Source: Lachnospiraceae bacterium
GTDB taxonomy: Bacteria; Bacillota; Clostridia; Lachnospirales; Lachnospiraceae
DNA length: 64,000 nucleotides
NCBI GenBank assembly: GCA_029338735.1
Contig: JAQYAY010000041.1
Location: 29,450-93,449, forward strand
Reading direction: 5' to 3'
The notes beneath the pieces are model-generated. The model saw only the letters and a list, made by a program, of their open reading frames with translations. It had not been told where the DNA came from and made no database searches. How positions within the stretch are numbered: position 1 is the first letter of the stretch; every line of letters begins with the position of its first letter. Both the position numbers and the translations under genes were made by a program. This document shows positions 51,875-61,968 of the stretch, piece by piece.

Positions 51875-53518
51875 TTGCCAAAGGAAGAAGAATACTTAGA
51901 GAACCTTCTTGATTCTATTTCCAAAGCAAGACAGGAAGTAGATGATATATACAGAAAGGATTCTGAGGAGGCAGAAAAGAAAGCCAGAGAAAGAGCAGAA
52001 ATAGGACCGAACGATGATTTTGTAGAGAAGAGCGGACTTTCAGACGCCGCTCCAAGACGAAGCAGCAGAAAGAATCTCAGGAAAGCCTTGTCAGAGGATG
52101 ATTTCCTCTCAGAGTTTGAGAGTATGCTTGATGATACTGATTCTGATTCTGCTCCTGTTTCTGATATAGATTCTATTTCTGATACAGATAATGACACTTC
52201 AGCAGAACAAGGGGATAGTCTGCCTGATGGAGAGGATGTCAGCCCATATTTTTCAAAAATTGGCCAGCCTGAGAAGAAGAAAGAAGACAGTCCGAAGGAT
52301 GATCTGATGGACGATATTTCTTCAATCGTGTCCAATGCCAAAGAGAAGGCCGGAGAGAGCATTATCTCTGACAGTTCTGCCAGGAAGTCAGATAATAAAA
52401 AGAAAAGTGTCATCGACAGTGATGACGAAGAACCCATTCTCGATGATATAGATCTCGATAAGGCAGATATGTCAGACACATCTGCCAAAGATGTGAATCT
52501 GATGGATGAATCCGGTGACGGCAGTGATCTGTCTGATATGCTCTCAGGTGATGATGATCTGTCAGATATCGGAGAGCTGCTGGATGCAGATGAGAATGGC
52601 ACAGAGCTCCCAGAGAGCAGGGATTCATTCGAGGAGAGTGCTGACAAGGTCGAAGTAAATGAGGCTGATTCCGACGGTTCTGGTAAAAGGCCACAAGATA
52701 GCTCATCTGAGAAAAAACCAGGCTTTCTGGCAGGTCTTATTGCAAAGATAAGTGCTATTTTTTCAAAGAATAAAGATGACGAGCTGAGTACTAATGATAT
52801 TCTGAGTGATCATACAGATTCACCGGAAGAACTGGCCGATGAAAACGCCGAGATAATGGCTAATTTCTCTGATGAAGCCACCAGGGCAGAACCAAAGAAA
52901 GAAAAGAAAAAGAAAGAGCCAAAGCCTAAGAAAGAAAAGAAGCCAAAGGCTCCAAAGCCGGCAAAGCCTAAAAAACAGAAGCCTGTAGATAATTCTCCGA
53001 CTATTCCGGGGAAAGTCATAGGCGTATTCTTATTCCTTGCTATATCTATTTTTGCACTTGCATATATAGGAATTACAGTACTGCCAGGCAATCAGGCAAG
53101 GCAGACTGCAGAAGAGCATTATACCCAGCAGGATTATCTGGATGCGTATATGTACTATGCCGTTCTGCTGAAGCCGGATAAGGAAGAAAAGGCCAGACGT
53201 ACCTCATCAAGATATGCGGCATCAATTACTCTCAAGTACAATTCATATGAGAGAGCCATGGAGCGCAAGGCATATGACTATGCACTGGATGCTCTGATCC
53301 GTGGCTACAAGGCATATACTGACAATAAGGACAGAGTGGCCAGGCTTGATATCAAAAAATACTACAATGATTATGGAACCAGAATCGTTGATGCACTTCG
53401 TGACCAGTTTGGACTGTCAGAGTCACAGGCTGCTGATATTGCAAAGATCAGCGACAGGACAGAGTACACGAAGCGTATTGATGAAGTACTTGCAGAGAAA
53501 GGGCTGAGTGTATCCTGA
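51875..53518 (+). CDS. Large acidic single-pass membrane protein of unknown function
   Basis: I do not recognise the family. The 547 residues comprise a long cytoplasmic Asp/Ser/Glu-rich, low-complexity N-part (1-335), a lysine/proline-rich stretch (about 337-371), one membrane segment (about 379-402, VIGVFLFLAISIFALAYIG), and an outside domain (about 405-547) with helical, TPR-like repeats (AEEHYTQQDYLDAYMYYAVLL, AYDYALDALIRGYKAY). It starts with TTG at 51875, with GAGG upstream; it follows cheV after 10 bases and touches hisH. Confidence 0.8.
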   Translation: MPKEEEYLENLLDSISKARQEVDDIYRKDSEEAEKKARERAEIGPNDDFVEKSGLSDAAPRRSSRKNLRKALSEDDFLSEFESMLDDTDSDSAPVSDIDSISDTDNDTSAEQGDSLPDGEDVSPYFSKIGQPEKKKEDSPKDDLMDDISSIVSNAKEKAGESIISDSSARKSDNKKKSVIDSDDEEPILDDIDLDKADMSDTSAKDVNLMDESGDGSDLSDMLSGDDDLSDIGELLDADENGTELPESRDSFEESADKVEVNEADSDGSGKRPQDSSSEKKPGFLAGLIAKISAIFSKNKDDELSTNDILSDHTDSPEELADENAEIMANFSDEATRAEPKKEKKKKEPKPKKEKKPKAPKPAKPKKQKPVDNSPTIPGKVIGVFLFLAISIFALAYIGITVLPGNQARQTAEEHYTQQDYLDAYMYYAVLLKPDKEEKARRTSSRYAASITLKYNSYERAMERKAYDYALDALIRGYKAYTDNKDRVARLDIKKYYNDYGTRIVDALRDQFGLSESQAADIAKISDRTEYTKRIDEVLAEKGLSVS

Positions 53519-54123
53519 TGATCGCAATTATAGATTATGATGCCGGCAATATAAGAAGCGTCGAAAAAGCCTGTATTGCTCTTGGAAAAGAGGCAAAGGT
53601 CACATCTGATCCAAGGGAGATTCTTTCTGCATCGCATGTGATTCTTCCAGGAGTAGGGGCATTCGGCGACTGCATGGAGCATCTGAATGACAGACAACTG
53701 ATTCCTGTGATCAGACAGGTGAAGGATGCCGGTATTCCGTTTCTTGGTATCTGTCTTGGACTCCAGCTGCTTTTTGAAGACAGTGAGGAGACTCCGGGTG
53801 TACAGGGACTTGGACTTCTCAAGGGTCATATCGTAAAGTTCCATGAATCACCAGATCTCAAGGTCCCGCATATGGGCTGGAATCAGATCAGTTTCCCGCA
53901 TGAAGGCAGGCTGTTTAAGGGAGTTCCGGAAGGATCATTTGTATATTTTGTTCATTCATATTATCTGAAGGCTGATGACCCGTCAATTGTCACTGCACAG
54001 TGTGAATACGGTATCACCTTTGACGCATCAGTAGAGAGCGGCAATGTATTTGCCTGCCAGTTCCACCCCGAGAAGAGCAGCAGGACAGGACTTCAGATAT
54101 TAAATAATTTCCTGGAGATATAA
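53518..54123 (+). CDS. hisH: Imidazole glycerol phosphate synthase, glutaminase subunit
   Basis: HisH makes ammonia from glutamine for HisF in histidine and purine-linked AICAR synthesis. The 201-residue class I amidotransferase has the nucleophile in [13 protein letters not shown] (Cys about residue 80) and the His-Glu pair in [10 protein letters not shown] (about 180-189). The opening [15 protein letters not shown] is standard. It shares its ATG region with the preceding stop and one base with hisF. Confidence 0.96.
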   Translation: MIAIIDYDAGNIRSVEKACIALGKEAKVTSDPREILSASHVILPGVGAFGDCMEHLNDRQLIPVIRQVKDAGIPFLGICLGLQLLFEDSEETPGVQGLGLLKGHIVKFHESPDLKVPHMGWNQISFPHEGRLFKGVPEGSFVYFVHSYYLKADDPSIVTAQCEYGITFDASVESGNVFACQFHPEKSSRTGLQILNNFLEI

Positions 54124-54881
54124 TGCTTACTAAGAGAATCATACCGTGTCTTGATGTAAAAGACGGAAGAGTGGTAAAAGGAATCAATTTCGTACATCTG
54201 ACTGATGCCGGAGATCCTGTCGAGGCAGCGAAGGCATATGATGAAGCAGGTGCTGATGAGCTGGTCTTTCTTGATATAACCGCATCCAGCGATCACAGGG
54301 ATACTGTAGTGGATATGGTCGAGAAGGTCGCATCACAGGTATTTATACCGTTTACTGTTGGAGGCGGTATCAGGACAGTTGATGATTTCCGTGAGATATT
54401 AAGAGCTGGTGCTGACAAGATTTCCATCAATTCCTCAGCTATTGAGAATCCGTCGCTGATCAGCGAAGCAGCTGAGAAGTTTGGCAATCAGTGTGTAGTG
54501 GTTGCAATTGATGCAAAAGAGATGATGGACGGTACCTGGCATGCCTATAAGTACGGAGGACGTGAAGATACAGGTCTTGATGCTGTAAAATGGGCAAGAA
54601 AGGCATATGAGCTCGGAGCCGGAGAGATACTGCTTACCAGCATGGACTGTGATGGAACGAAGGCCGGGTATGATATTCCTCTTACGAGAAAGATAGCGGA
54701 TGAGGTGCCAATTCCTGTTATTGCCTCAGGCGGAGCTGGAAAGAAAGAGGATTTCTATACAGCATTTGAAATGGGACATGCATCTGCAGCGCTTGCAGCA
54801 TCACTTTTCCATTATCATGAGCTAGATATCATGGATCTGAAGAGATACTTAAGAGACAGAAAGATTCCGGTGAGAATATAA
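54123..54881 (+). CDS. hisF: Imidazole glycerol phosphate synthase, cyclase subunit
   Basis: HisF closes the imidazole ring using ammonia channelled from HisH. The 252-residue TIM barrel is full length and has catalytic Asp11 in [13 protein letters not shown] and Asp130 in [12 protein letters not shown], plus phosphate loops [10 protein letters not shown] and [12 protein letters not shown]. Only hisH and hisF of the pathway are present in the window; other his genes must be elsewhere. Shares one base with ung. Confidence 0.97.
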   Translation: MLTKRIIPCLDVKDGRVVKGINFVHLTDAGDPVEAAKAYDEAGADELVFLDITASSDHRDTVVDMVEKVASQVFIPFTVGGGIRTVDDFREILRAGADKISINSSAIENPSLISEAAEKFGNQCVVVAIDAKEMMDGTWHAYKYGGREDTGLDAVKWARKAYELGAGEILLTSMDCDGTKAGYDIPLTRKIADEVPIPVIASGGAGKKEDFYTAFEMGHASAALAASLFHYHELDIMDLKRYLRDRKIPVRI

Positions 54882-55564
54882 TGGCAGCAATAGACGGAGA
54901 CTGGCTTGAACCGCTAGAAGGAGAATTTAAAAAGCCATATTACAGAAGGCTTTTTGAGACAATTAAAGAAGAGTATCACAATTATGTAGTATATCCGCCT
55001 TCTGACAAGATCTTCAATGCATTACATCTGACACCACTTCATCAGGTCAAGGTCGTGATCATAGGGCAGGACCCTTACCATGAGCCTGGACAGGCCAATG
55101 GACTGGCATTTTCAGTAGGTCCTGATGTCACGATTCCACCTTCACTGCAGAATATCTACAAGGAGCTTCATGATGATCTGGGCTGCTACATACCTGATAA
55201 TGGCTGCCTTGAGAAATGGGCCGGACAGGGAGTGCTGCTTCTGAACAATGTGCTGACAGTGAGGGCACACAGAGCATACAGTCATCAGAATATAGGCTGG
55301 GAGCAGTTCACCGATGCGGTATTTGATGCCGTAGAGGCAGAAGACAGACCAATGGTATTTATGCTGTGGGGTTCTCATGCCCAGCAGAAGGCTCCTCTTG
55401 TGAAGAATCCGAAGCATCTTGTGCTTAAAGCTCCGCATCCGAGTCCCTTGTCTGCGTATCGCGGTTTTTTTGGATGCAGACATTTTTCAAAGTGTAATGA
55501 ATACCTCAGTCAGAACGGAATAGCCCCTATTGACTGGCAAATAGAAAACCGATATAATAATTAA
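54881..55564 (+). CDS. ung: Uracil-DNA glycosylase
   Basis: It removes uracil from DNA. The 227-residue family 1 enzyme has the water-activating motif VVIIGQDPYHEPGQANGLAFSV (about 57-78), GVLLLNNVLTV and the DNA-intercalating loop HPSPLSAYRGF (about 189-199). Together with dut, about 15 kb away, it completes uracil exclusion. It overlaps hisF by one base. The last codons contain the promoter of the next gene. Confidence 0.97.
   Translation: MAAIDGDWLEPLEGEFKKPYYRRLFETIKEEYHNYVVYPPSDKIFNALHLTPLHQVKVVIIGQDPYHEPGQANGLAFSVGPDVTIPPSLQNIYKELHDDLGCYIPDNGCLEKWAGQGVLLLNNVLTVRAHRAYSHQNIGWEQFTDAVFDAVEAEDRPMVFMLWGSHAQQKAPLVKNPKHLVLKAPHPSPLSAYRGFFGCRHFSKCNEYLSQNGIAPIDWQIENRYNN
55530..55558 (+). promoter_or_regulatory. 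Strong promoter inside the end of ung
   Basis: TTGACT (55530-55535), 17-bp spacer and perfect TATAAT (55553-55558), about 50 bases ahead of the Ser-rich FliD-like gene at 55610. Confidence 0.7.
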
Positions 55565-55609
55565 GAGAAAGTTTTGTTTTGGCAAAGGATGGCCAGAAAG
55601 GAGCTTTAT

Positions 55610-56419
55610 ATGAGTAATAGTTTTATATCGACTCTGTTCGGAGGGAGCAGTTCGAACTGGATGAACGGACTGTATTCAAGTCTCTCAGAGTATAATAGTA
55701 TTACAAGCGGCAATTATTACAAGCTGACGAAGCAGTATTTCAGTGAATTCGGCAAGTCTTCGTCTGCTTCATCTTCTGCTACGAAGCCTGTATCGGACTA
55801 TGATGTCCTGGAGCAGATCAGAAGCAAATATACGAAGAGCACTGATTCAGCCGATTCTGCTGATTCTACAGTATCATCGACAAAGGCTTCATCGCTTACA
55901 AAGTATGAGCAGGATGCCCTGAAGAACAATCAGACAGCAGCCACATCAGCCTCTGCACTTACTTCATCACTCAATGCACTGATGAATAAGAAGACATATG
56001 AGACTAGTGATACGAATACAGCAGACAAGGTAAAGGATTCAGTTACAGCTGATGTACAGAAGTTTGCCAGGGATTACAACAGTCTGATAGATGCCAGCAA
56101 GAAGTCTACAGCCAGTGGCGTAGCTACAGCCACCAGGTATCTGATGAATACGACTTCGAGATATCAGGATTCGCTTAAGAGCATAGGAGTCACTGCGGGC
56201 AGTGATGGCAGACTGACAGTTGATACTGAGGCACTGAAGAATGCTGATACAGATACGGTAAAGGATCTGTTCAGCGGTGGCAGCAATTATGGAAGTGCTG
56301 CAGCAACATATGTATCACTCGCACAGTATTATGCGAATTCAGCAGTATCCAATGGTACATATACATCATCAGGATATTATGCTGCATCAGGTTCGTCCAG
56401 TTATAGTACTACAGCCTGA
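55610..56419 (+). CDS. Ser/Thr-rich protein with a FliD-like core
   Basis: The 269-residue protein is about a quarter Ser plus Thr, with few Cys or Trp. Its middle part (about 140-225: VQKFARDYNSLIDASKK, SLKSIGVTAGSDGRLTVDTEALKNADTDTVKDLFS) matches the pattern of the C-terminal segment of flagellar cap protein FliD (YNxLI ... SIGIT..GxLxLDxxKLxxAL..DxxxVxxLF). It lacks a Sec signal; secretion through a flagellar exporter is a possible inference. Full FliD is about 450 residues or more, so this is not a normal cap protein. AAGGAG supports ATG 55610. Confidence 0.6.
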   Translation: MSNSFISTLFGGSSSNWMNGLYSSLSEYNSITSGNYYKLTKQYFSEFGKSSSASSSATKPVSDYDVLEQIRSKYTKSTDSADSADSTVSSTKASSLTKYEQDALKNNQTAATSASALTSSLNALMNKKTYETSDTNTADKVKDSVTADVQKFARDYNSLIDASKKSTASGVATATRYLMNTTSRYQDSLKSIGVTAGSDGRLTVDTEALKNADTDTVKDLFSGGSNYGSAAATYVSLAQYYANSAVSNGTYTSSGYYAASGSSSYSTTA

Positions 56420-56445
56420 CACAGAGTTACACGAATTATTTGGAC

Positions 56446-56483
56446 GTGGCAGAGGGGCTGTCCCCTTTGTCACGCTTTTTTTT
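56446..56483 (+). terminator. Terminator of the FliD-like gene
   Basis: A 12-bp stem GTGGCAGAGGGG (56446-56457) with CCCCTTTGTCAC (56462-56473) is followed by GC and eight T residues. Confidence 0.9.
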
Positions 56484-56505
56484 ATTTTTGAAAGTATGAA
56501 GAGCA

Positions 56506-57780
56506 ATGGCGCACAAGATGAGGAGATGGGAGAAGCTTGACAATTCCGCAATGCTTTTTCCTGCAATAGCAACAGACAGCATGACGAATACATACAGGCT
56601 GTCTGTCATTCTGAAAGAAAAGATAATCGGAGAGCTCTTACAGCAGGCTCTCGAGTTTGTCCTTGCCAGATTTCCGGGATTTCGACAGAGGCTCCGCAAG
56701 GGCTTTTTCTGGTATTATCTGGAGGAAAATGATTATCCGGTTCCAAGGATTCATGAAGAGGATACATATCCATGTCGTTCAACCCGCACTAATGACAACA
56801 ATAACTACCTGTTCAGAGTGACATACTATGGCAGGCGTATCAGTCTTGAGGTCTTCCATGTGCTTGCAGATGGAACAGGCGGGTTCGAATTTTTAAAGGA
56901 GCTTACATTTGCATATCTGAGACTGAGCCATGATGCGCTGATGGAGGCTCATAAAGGCAGTTTTTCAGCAGATACATCTATCAACAGGGATGACAGTTTT
57001 GTAAGAAATTACAGGAAGGCCAGTAAGTCATCATATGCCGTGAAAAGGGCTTTTCTTATAAAGGGTGAGAAGCTTGCGTACAAGGGATTCGGAGTAGTGA
57101 ATGCACATGTGAGTGTTAAAGAGATGAAAAATCTTGCCCACTCGCTTGATGTGTCTATTAACGAGCTGTGTGTAGCACTTTTCATATACAGTACTTACAG
57201 GGCATATCGTCACGGAGTATCGGAAAAGAGGCCGATCAGGGTAGCAGTTCCTGTGAATCTGAGGCCATATTTTGATTCAAATACGACGAAAAATTTCTTT
57301 GTCATGGTTTCTGCTGAATTCGTTCCGACCAAGGATGATTACACTTTCGAGGAGATAGCCGCTATCACCAGAGACAGCCTCAGAAAGCAGATCAATAAGG
57401 ATAATCTGGAATCCATTTTTTCATACAATGTATCGGGGCAGCAGATCCTGCTGGCACGGACGATACCGCTCGTATTCAAGAATGCAGGGCTTCGTGCCAT
57501 ATATTCACGAAGTGCTCTTGCCAATACTACGACTGTCACTAATATGGGTCAGATAAAAGTGCCGGATGACTATGCAGAGTATATAGAGAGCTTTCAGTGT
57601 TTCCTTTCTTTTTCAAAGGGACAGGGACTGAAGCTTGGTATCGCTTCATTCCAGGATGTGCTCACGCTGTCATTTTCAACAGAATTCAGGGACACTACTC
57701 TGATAATGGATTATCTGAGAAAACTGTCACAGCTGGGAGTGTCTGCATCTATAGAGACTAATGGGGTGTTTTATGAGTAA
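56506..57780 (+). CDS. Condensation-type acyltransferase-like protein
   Basis: The 424-residue soluble protein has the fold signature of the chloramphenicol acetyltransferase/condensation/alcohol-acetyltransferase superfamily: the active-site motif HxxxDG as His118-Asp122 in VFHVLADGTGG, and a second-half DFGWG-like region missing or degenerate. The first segment WEKLDNSAMLFPAIATD is typical of clostridial 'alcohol acetyltransferase' annotations. It probably acylates an unknown acceptor from acyl-CoA. ATG 56518 is an alternative start; neither has a strong ribosome site. It overlaps the next gene by eight bases. Confidence 0.75.
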   Translation: MAHKMRRWEKLDNSAMLFPAIATDSMTNTYRLSVILKEKIIGELLQQALEFVLARFPGFRQRLRKGFFWYYLEENDYPVPRIHEEDTYPCRSTRTNDNNNYLFRVTYYGRRISLEVFHVLADGTGGFEFLKELTFAYLRLSHDALMEAHKGSFSADTSINRDDSFVRNYRKASKSSYAVKRAFLIKGEKLAYKGFGVVNAHVSVKEMKNLAHSLDVSINELCVALFIYSTYRAYRHGVSEKRPIRVAVPVNLRPYFDSNTTKNFFVMVSAEFVPTKDDYTFEEIAAITRDSLRKQINKDNLESIFSYNVSGQQILLARTIPLVFKNAGLRAIYSRSALANTTTVTNMGQIKVPDDYAEYIESFQCFLSFSKGQGLKLGIASFQDVLTLSFSTEFRDTTLIMDYLRKLSQLGVSASIETNGVFYE

Positions 57781-58450
57781 GAAATGTATGCACTGTGGGA
57801 TTACTGTTCTTGATGAGAAGGCAGAAGTATGTCCGTTATGTGGTGGCTCTCTTCAGGATCAGGAATCCTGTGACAGGGTAAAATACAACGGATATCCGGA
57901 TATCGTTGCCAAGAGGAGGAAGACTACCTTTTTCCTAAGGCTGCTGCTCTGCGTATGTGCCGGTGGCAGTATTGTAGCAGCTGCGATCAATATGATGAAC
58001 GGTGGATTTCCGTGGGCAGTGATTGTAGTGGCGTCACTGATGTATGTTTTTATAGAGTTCTATACATTTTTTACACCGGATCTCGGAATTGTGGCGAAGA
58101 TCACTATTACGCTGCTTTTAGCAGCACTGTATGTCGTGGTAATAGATGTGACCTGCGGCTTTCAGAAATGGTCACTCAATTACTGTCTGCCAACAGCACT
58201 TATCATGTTCAATATATTTATCATCATCCTGATGTTTGTAAACCACAGGCGATGGGAGAGCTATATGATCCTTATCGTTCTGCCGATTCTTCTGGGCATA
58301 CTGCCGCTTGTGTTCATGCATTACGGACTGGTGACTGATCCGCTGCTGTCAGAGATAGCTTTTCTTTCATCAATACTGCTGTTCCTTGTGGCACTGATCA
58401 TGGGCGGAGCCAATGCAAGGGCAGAGCTGAAGAGGAGATTTCATTTCTGA
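57773..58450 (+). CDS. Zinc-ribbon, six-helix membrane protein (DUF6320-like)
   Basis: The 225-residue protein starts with a zinc ribbon (CMHCGITVLDEKAEVCPLCGG, two CxxC pairs, about 5-25), followed by a short linker and six membrane segments (about 48-215). It is typical of clostridial proteins encoded directly after condensation-type acyltransferases. Its role is unknown; the tight coupling suggests it serves the same product or membrane process. ATG 57773 starts inside the upstream gene's end. Confidence 0.75.
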   Translation: MSKKCMHCGITVLDEKAEVCPLCGGSLQDQESCDRVKYNGYPDIVAKRRKTTFFLRLLLCVCAGGSIVAAAINMMNGGFPWAVIVVASLMYVFIEFYTFFTPDLGIVAKITITLLLAALYVVVIDVTCGFQKWSLNYCLPTALIMFNIFIIILMFVNHRRWESYMILIVLPILLGILPLVFMHYGLVTDPLLSEIAFLSSILLFLVALIMGGANARAELKRRFHF

Positions 58451-58457
58451 GACAGGT

Positions 58458-58486
58458 TTGACAATAAAACCTTATTCTTTTATACT
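58458..58486 (+). promoter_or_regulatory. Consensus promoter of the surface protein-clpC-radA run
   Basis: TTGACA (58458-58463), 17-bp spacer and TATACT (58481-58486), about 30 bases before the surface membrane protein gene. Confidence 0.75.
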
Positions 58487-58513
58487 TTACTTTAAGGGGA
58501 CGGAAGGATTGAC

Positions 58514-59455
58514 ATGAACAGATTTTTTAAGAAAAAAATGTACGCAATTGCGGCTGTACTCATCCTGGCAGTGACTCTTGCATTACCAGTCGATGCGCTG
58601 GCTTCTCCGGTGATTCTCGGACTATCAACCAATGATATCAAGGTAGGAGATACTTTTACAGTGAGCCTGTCAGGGGCAGAAAGTTCTAATCTGTCACTGC
58701 ACTATGACGGCACCATGGTCACTCTGAAGGATCAGAAGGGAGCTACTCTTGATGGCAATACCCTTACCATTCCAGCTAAGAGTGTGTCATTTACATTTAC
58801 AGCGAAGCAGGAGGGGAATGCCGGATTTGTGGCATCTTCAGACAAGTTTGAGAGAAGCTCTGCTGTTGTAAAAATAGCCGCTGGTGCGGCATCTGATACT
58901 TCTGATGATACCCAGACAGCTGCGGCTGCAACAGATGGAAATTCAGATGCTGGTACAGATAATGATGCAGATACTGCTTCTGCATCACAATCATCAGTTT
59001 CAGATAGTTCTGCTGAAGTCTCTTCATCTTCTGATACAGCAGAACAGGTATCAGACGACGATGAGACTGATATATCAAAGCATGGCATCTCATCATCAGA
59101 TCTGTCTTTTAAGCAGCTGATTCTTGACCGCAGAATGATTCTTGTGATTGCAGTTCTTCTGGCAGTTATCATTATTCTTATCATCAGGATCACAACTCTT
59201 CATTATGCTCTCACCGGGACTGATTACGACGATGATGACATAGATTTTGATGAGAATGAAAAGAATATCGCTGAGAAAGAAGAGGAAGAGAAGAACAGAC
59301 TCGTAGAGCATGTCACAGACAGGAATAATGAGTCACAGCAGCCAAAGACTCCATATGATCCTGACTTTGAAATAGATGAGGAGAAGCTTACGATGCCTAA
59401 GGCACCGAAGAGGCCTAATGAAAAGCTGAAACTTGAGGATCTGAATAATCTCTGA
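58514..59455 (+). CDS. Exported single-pass membrane protein with Ser/Asp-rich stalk
   Basis: The 313-residue protein has a signal peptide (1-31, AAVLILAVTLALPVDALA), an outside beta-sandwich of about 90 residues (32-122, GLSTNDIKVGDTFTVSLSGA, similar to cohesin or Ig-like folds), an acidic Ser/Asp/Thr-rich stalk (about 125-198), a membrane segment (about 208-228) and a charged cytoplasmic tail of about 85 residues ending in KLKLEDLNNL. Function unknown. It precedes clpC by 20 bases and shares its promoter, in the place where ctsR-mcsA-mcsB are found in Bacillus. Confidence 0.75.
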   Translation: MNRFFKKKMYAIAAVLILAVTLALPVDALASPVILGLSTNDIKVGDTFTVSLSGAESSNLSLHYDGTMVTLKDQKGATLDGNTLTIPAKSVSFTFTAKQEGNAGFVASSDKFERSSAVVKIAAGAASDTSDDTQTAAAATDGNSDAGTDNDADTASASQSSVSDSSAEVSSSSDTAEQVSDDDETDISKHGISSSDLSFKQLILDRRMILVIAVLLAVIIILIIRITTLHYALTGTDYDDDDIDFDENEKNIAEKEEEEKNRLVEHVTDRNNESQQPKTPYDPDFEIDEEKLTMPKAPKRPNEKLKLEDLNNL

Positions 59456-59475
59456 TTTTTAATGAAAGAAGATAT

Positions 59476-61968
59476 ATGAAATATACAGAAAGCCTGCAGA
59501 AGGCTTATGATTATGCTATAAAGATTTCAAAGAAAATGGGGCATTACACCGGTACGCAGCATATTCTCTTAGGCATACTGCACTGTGCTCCGAATCTCGC
59601 CAGTGAGATCTTAAATGATGCAGGAGTGACAGAAGAACTGACTACTCAGGTCATCGATGAACTGCTGGTATATACCCACAATGAGCCGGCAAAGAATGAA
59701 GATACTGCATCTCCGAAGCTCAGGGTGCTGATGGAGAATGCAGAGGCTATTGCACAGATGTGCGGTATGGAGACAGTAGGGACTGAGCATGTAGTACTTG
59801 CTATTCTTCGTATGCCTGACTGTGGTGCAGCCAGAATTCTTTCAACTGCCAATGCTGATCTGCAGACAATCTTTAATAATCTGCTGGATGCTATGGGAGA
59901 AGAGGGAGATGCGTACAGACAGCAGCTCTATGCAATGGGCCATGGCGGCAATGAAGGAGAATACCCTGCTCTTGAGGAATTCACTACAGACCTCACTTCT
60001 ATGGCTGAAGACGGGACTCTTGATCCAATAATAGGCCGGGAAAAAGAAATACAGAGAGTAATAGAGATACTAAGCCGACGGACAAAGAATAATCCATGTC
60101 TCATAGGCGAGCCTGGTGTCGGAAAGACTGCTATTGTTGAGGGCCTGGCTGAGCATATTGTCGCAGGAATGGTTCCGTCTACTCTTATTGGCAAGCGAAT
60201 CCTGACTCTTGATCTGTCAGGCATGGTTGCCGGCACCAAGTACAGAGGTGAGTTTGAAGAGCGCATCAAAAATGTAATAGATGAATCGGTTGCTGCAGGG
60301 AATGTTCTCCTCTTTATTGATGAACTTCATATGATCATCGGAGCCGGCGGCTCTGAGGGAGCAATGGATGCAGCCAATATCCTGAAGCCAGCCCTGGCTC
60401 GAGGTGAGCTGCAGATCATTGGAGCTACTACTATTACAGAGTATCGTAAGCGAATTGAAAAAGATGCTGCTCTTGAGAGAAGATTCCTGTCTGTAATGGT
60501 TGAAGAGCCGTCAGAAGAACAGACGATAAAAATTCTTGAAGGGCTGAAAGACGTCTATGAAAACCATCATCATGTAAAGATAACTCATGGCGCACTCGAA
60601 GCCTGTGTATCACTCTCGAAGAGATATATCCATGACAGATTTCTTCCTGACAAGGCTATTGATCTGCTGGATGAGAGCTGCGCGAGAAAGAGACTGTACA
60701 ATACTAAGGGCAATTCTAAGAACTATGAACTCCGTCAGGAGAAAAATGAACTGTCTGATAAGCTCGAAGAAGCTCTTAAGAATGGTGATTACAGTACAGC
60801 CGGACAGCTGCATCAGGAGCTGCTGAAAGATGAAAAGAAGCTTGACAGACAGGCAAAGAGAGCTGAAAAGAAGACTGAAAAAGATGCTCCAGTTCTCACT
60901 GAAGAAGATATCGCAGGCATAGTCTCAGACTGGACACATATTCCTGTCGGCAATCTCAATACAAAAGAATCAAAGAGACTTCTGAGCCTGGAAGAGACCC
61001 TTCACAAGAAGGTAATAGGTCAGGATGAGGCTGTAACGGCCGTCTCTAAGGCCGTGAGACGCGGCAGGGCTGGTCTCAAATCACCTGACCGTCCAATAGG
61101 ATCATTCCTCTTTGTAGGGCCTACAGGAGTCGGCAAGACACTTGTAGCAAAGACTCTGGCTGAAGAAGTGTATGGTGATGACAAGGCTCTGATCAGAGTC
61201 GATATGTCTGAATATATGGAAAAGGATGCAGTCTCGAAGTTTATCGGATCGCCTCCGGGATATGTAGGATATGAAGAGGGTGGACAGCTGTCAGAGAAGA
61301 TTCGCAGGAATCCGTACAGTGTCATTCTTTTTGATGAGATTGAAAAAGCGCATCCGGATGTGTTCAATATCCTGCTTCAGGTGCTCGATGAGGGACGCCT
61401 GACCGATTCGCAGGGTAGACTTGTTGACTTCAAGAATACTATTATTATCATGACTTCTAATGCAGGAGCCAGGGATATTTCAGATCACAAGAGTCTCGGA
61501 TTCTCATCAGGCGATGACAGGAAGAGCGATTATGATGCAATGAAGGACAAGGTCAATGAAGAACTCAAGCGTACTTTCAGACCTGAATTCCTGAACCGTA
61601 TTGACGATGTGATCTGCTTCAGAATGCTTGATAAGGATGATCTGACGAAGATCACGACGCTTCTGATCAATGAGGTTTGTGACCGTCTGAAGACGAATAC
61701 AGGCATCTCTGCCCATGCTACGCCTCAGGTGAGGAAGTATATTGTAGACAAGGCCTATGATCCAAAGTTCGGTGCAAGACCTCTTCGCAGGCGGATACAG
61801 TCGGATATCGAGGACCCTATCTCCGATGAGATCATTTCCGGCAAAATAAAGTCCGGAGACAGGGTGACTATTTCAGTGAAAAATGATACAATAAGTTTCA
61901 GTATCACAGGCAATAAAAAAGCTTCAGTAAAAGGAGAAAAAAATGGCAAAAGATCTGATACTCAGTGA
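59476..61968 (+). CDS. clpC: ATP-dependent protease ATPase subunit ClpC
   Basis: ClpC unfolds substrates for ClpP. The 830 residues have a Clp N-domain (1-145), AAA-1 with P-loop [13 protein letters not shown] (about 213-225) and [11 protein letters not shown], a middle coiled coil containing a UVR-like segment ([20 protein letters not shown], about 430-450), and AAA-2 with [17 protein letters not shown] (about 552-568) and the ClpP-docking loop SLGFSSGD (about 675). Start has only a weak AAGAAG site. It overlaps the next gene by 26 bases. Confidence 0.95.
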   Translation: MKYTESLQKAYDYAIKISKKMGHYTGTQHILLGILHCAPNLASEILNDAGVTEELTTQVIDELLVYTHNEPAKNEDTASPKLRVLMENAEAIAQMCGMETVGTEHVVLAILRMPDCGAARILSTANADLQTIFNNLLDAMGEEGDAYRQQLYAMGHGGNEGEYPALEEFTTDLTSMAEDGTLDPIIGREKEIQRVIEILSRRTKNNPCLIGEPGVGKTAIVEGLAEHIVAGMVPSTLIGKRILTLDLSGMVAGTKYRGEFEERIKNVIDESVAAGNVLLFIDELHMIIGAGGSEGAMDAANILKPALARGELQIIGATTITEYRKRIEKDAALERRFLSVMVEEPSEEQTIKILEGLKDVYENHHHVKITHGALEACVSLSKRYIHDRFLPDKAIDLLDESCARKRLYNTKGNSKNYELRQEKNELSDKLEEALKNGDYSTAGQLHQELLKDEKKLDRQAKRAEKKTEKDAPVLTEEDIAGIVSDWTHIPVGNLNTKESKRLLSLEETLHKKVIGQDEAVTAVSKAVRRGRAGLKSPDRPIGSFLFVGPTGVGKTLVAKTLAEEVYGDDKALIRVDMSEYMEKDAVSKFIGSPPGYVGYEEGGQLSEKIRRNPYSVILFDEIEKAHPDVFNILLQVLDEGRLTDSQGRLVDFKNTIIIMTSNAGARDISDHKSLGFSSGDDRKSDYDAMKDKVNEELKRTFRPEFLNRIDDVICFRMLDKDDLTKITTLLINEVCDRLKTNTGISAHATPQVRKYIVDKAYDPKFGARPLRRRIQSDIEDPISDEIISGKIKSGDRVTISVKNDTISFSITGNKKASVKGEKNGKRSDTQ

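Noticed and set aside
51715..52647. 310-residue Ser-rich frame on the minus strand
   Set aside because: It is the mirror of the Asp/Ser-rich coding sequence at 51875-53518 and overlaps cheV; no family resemblance.
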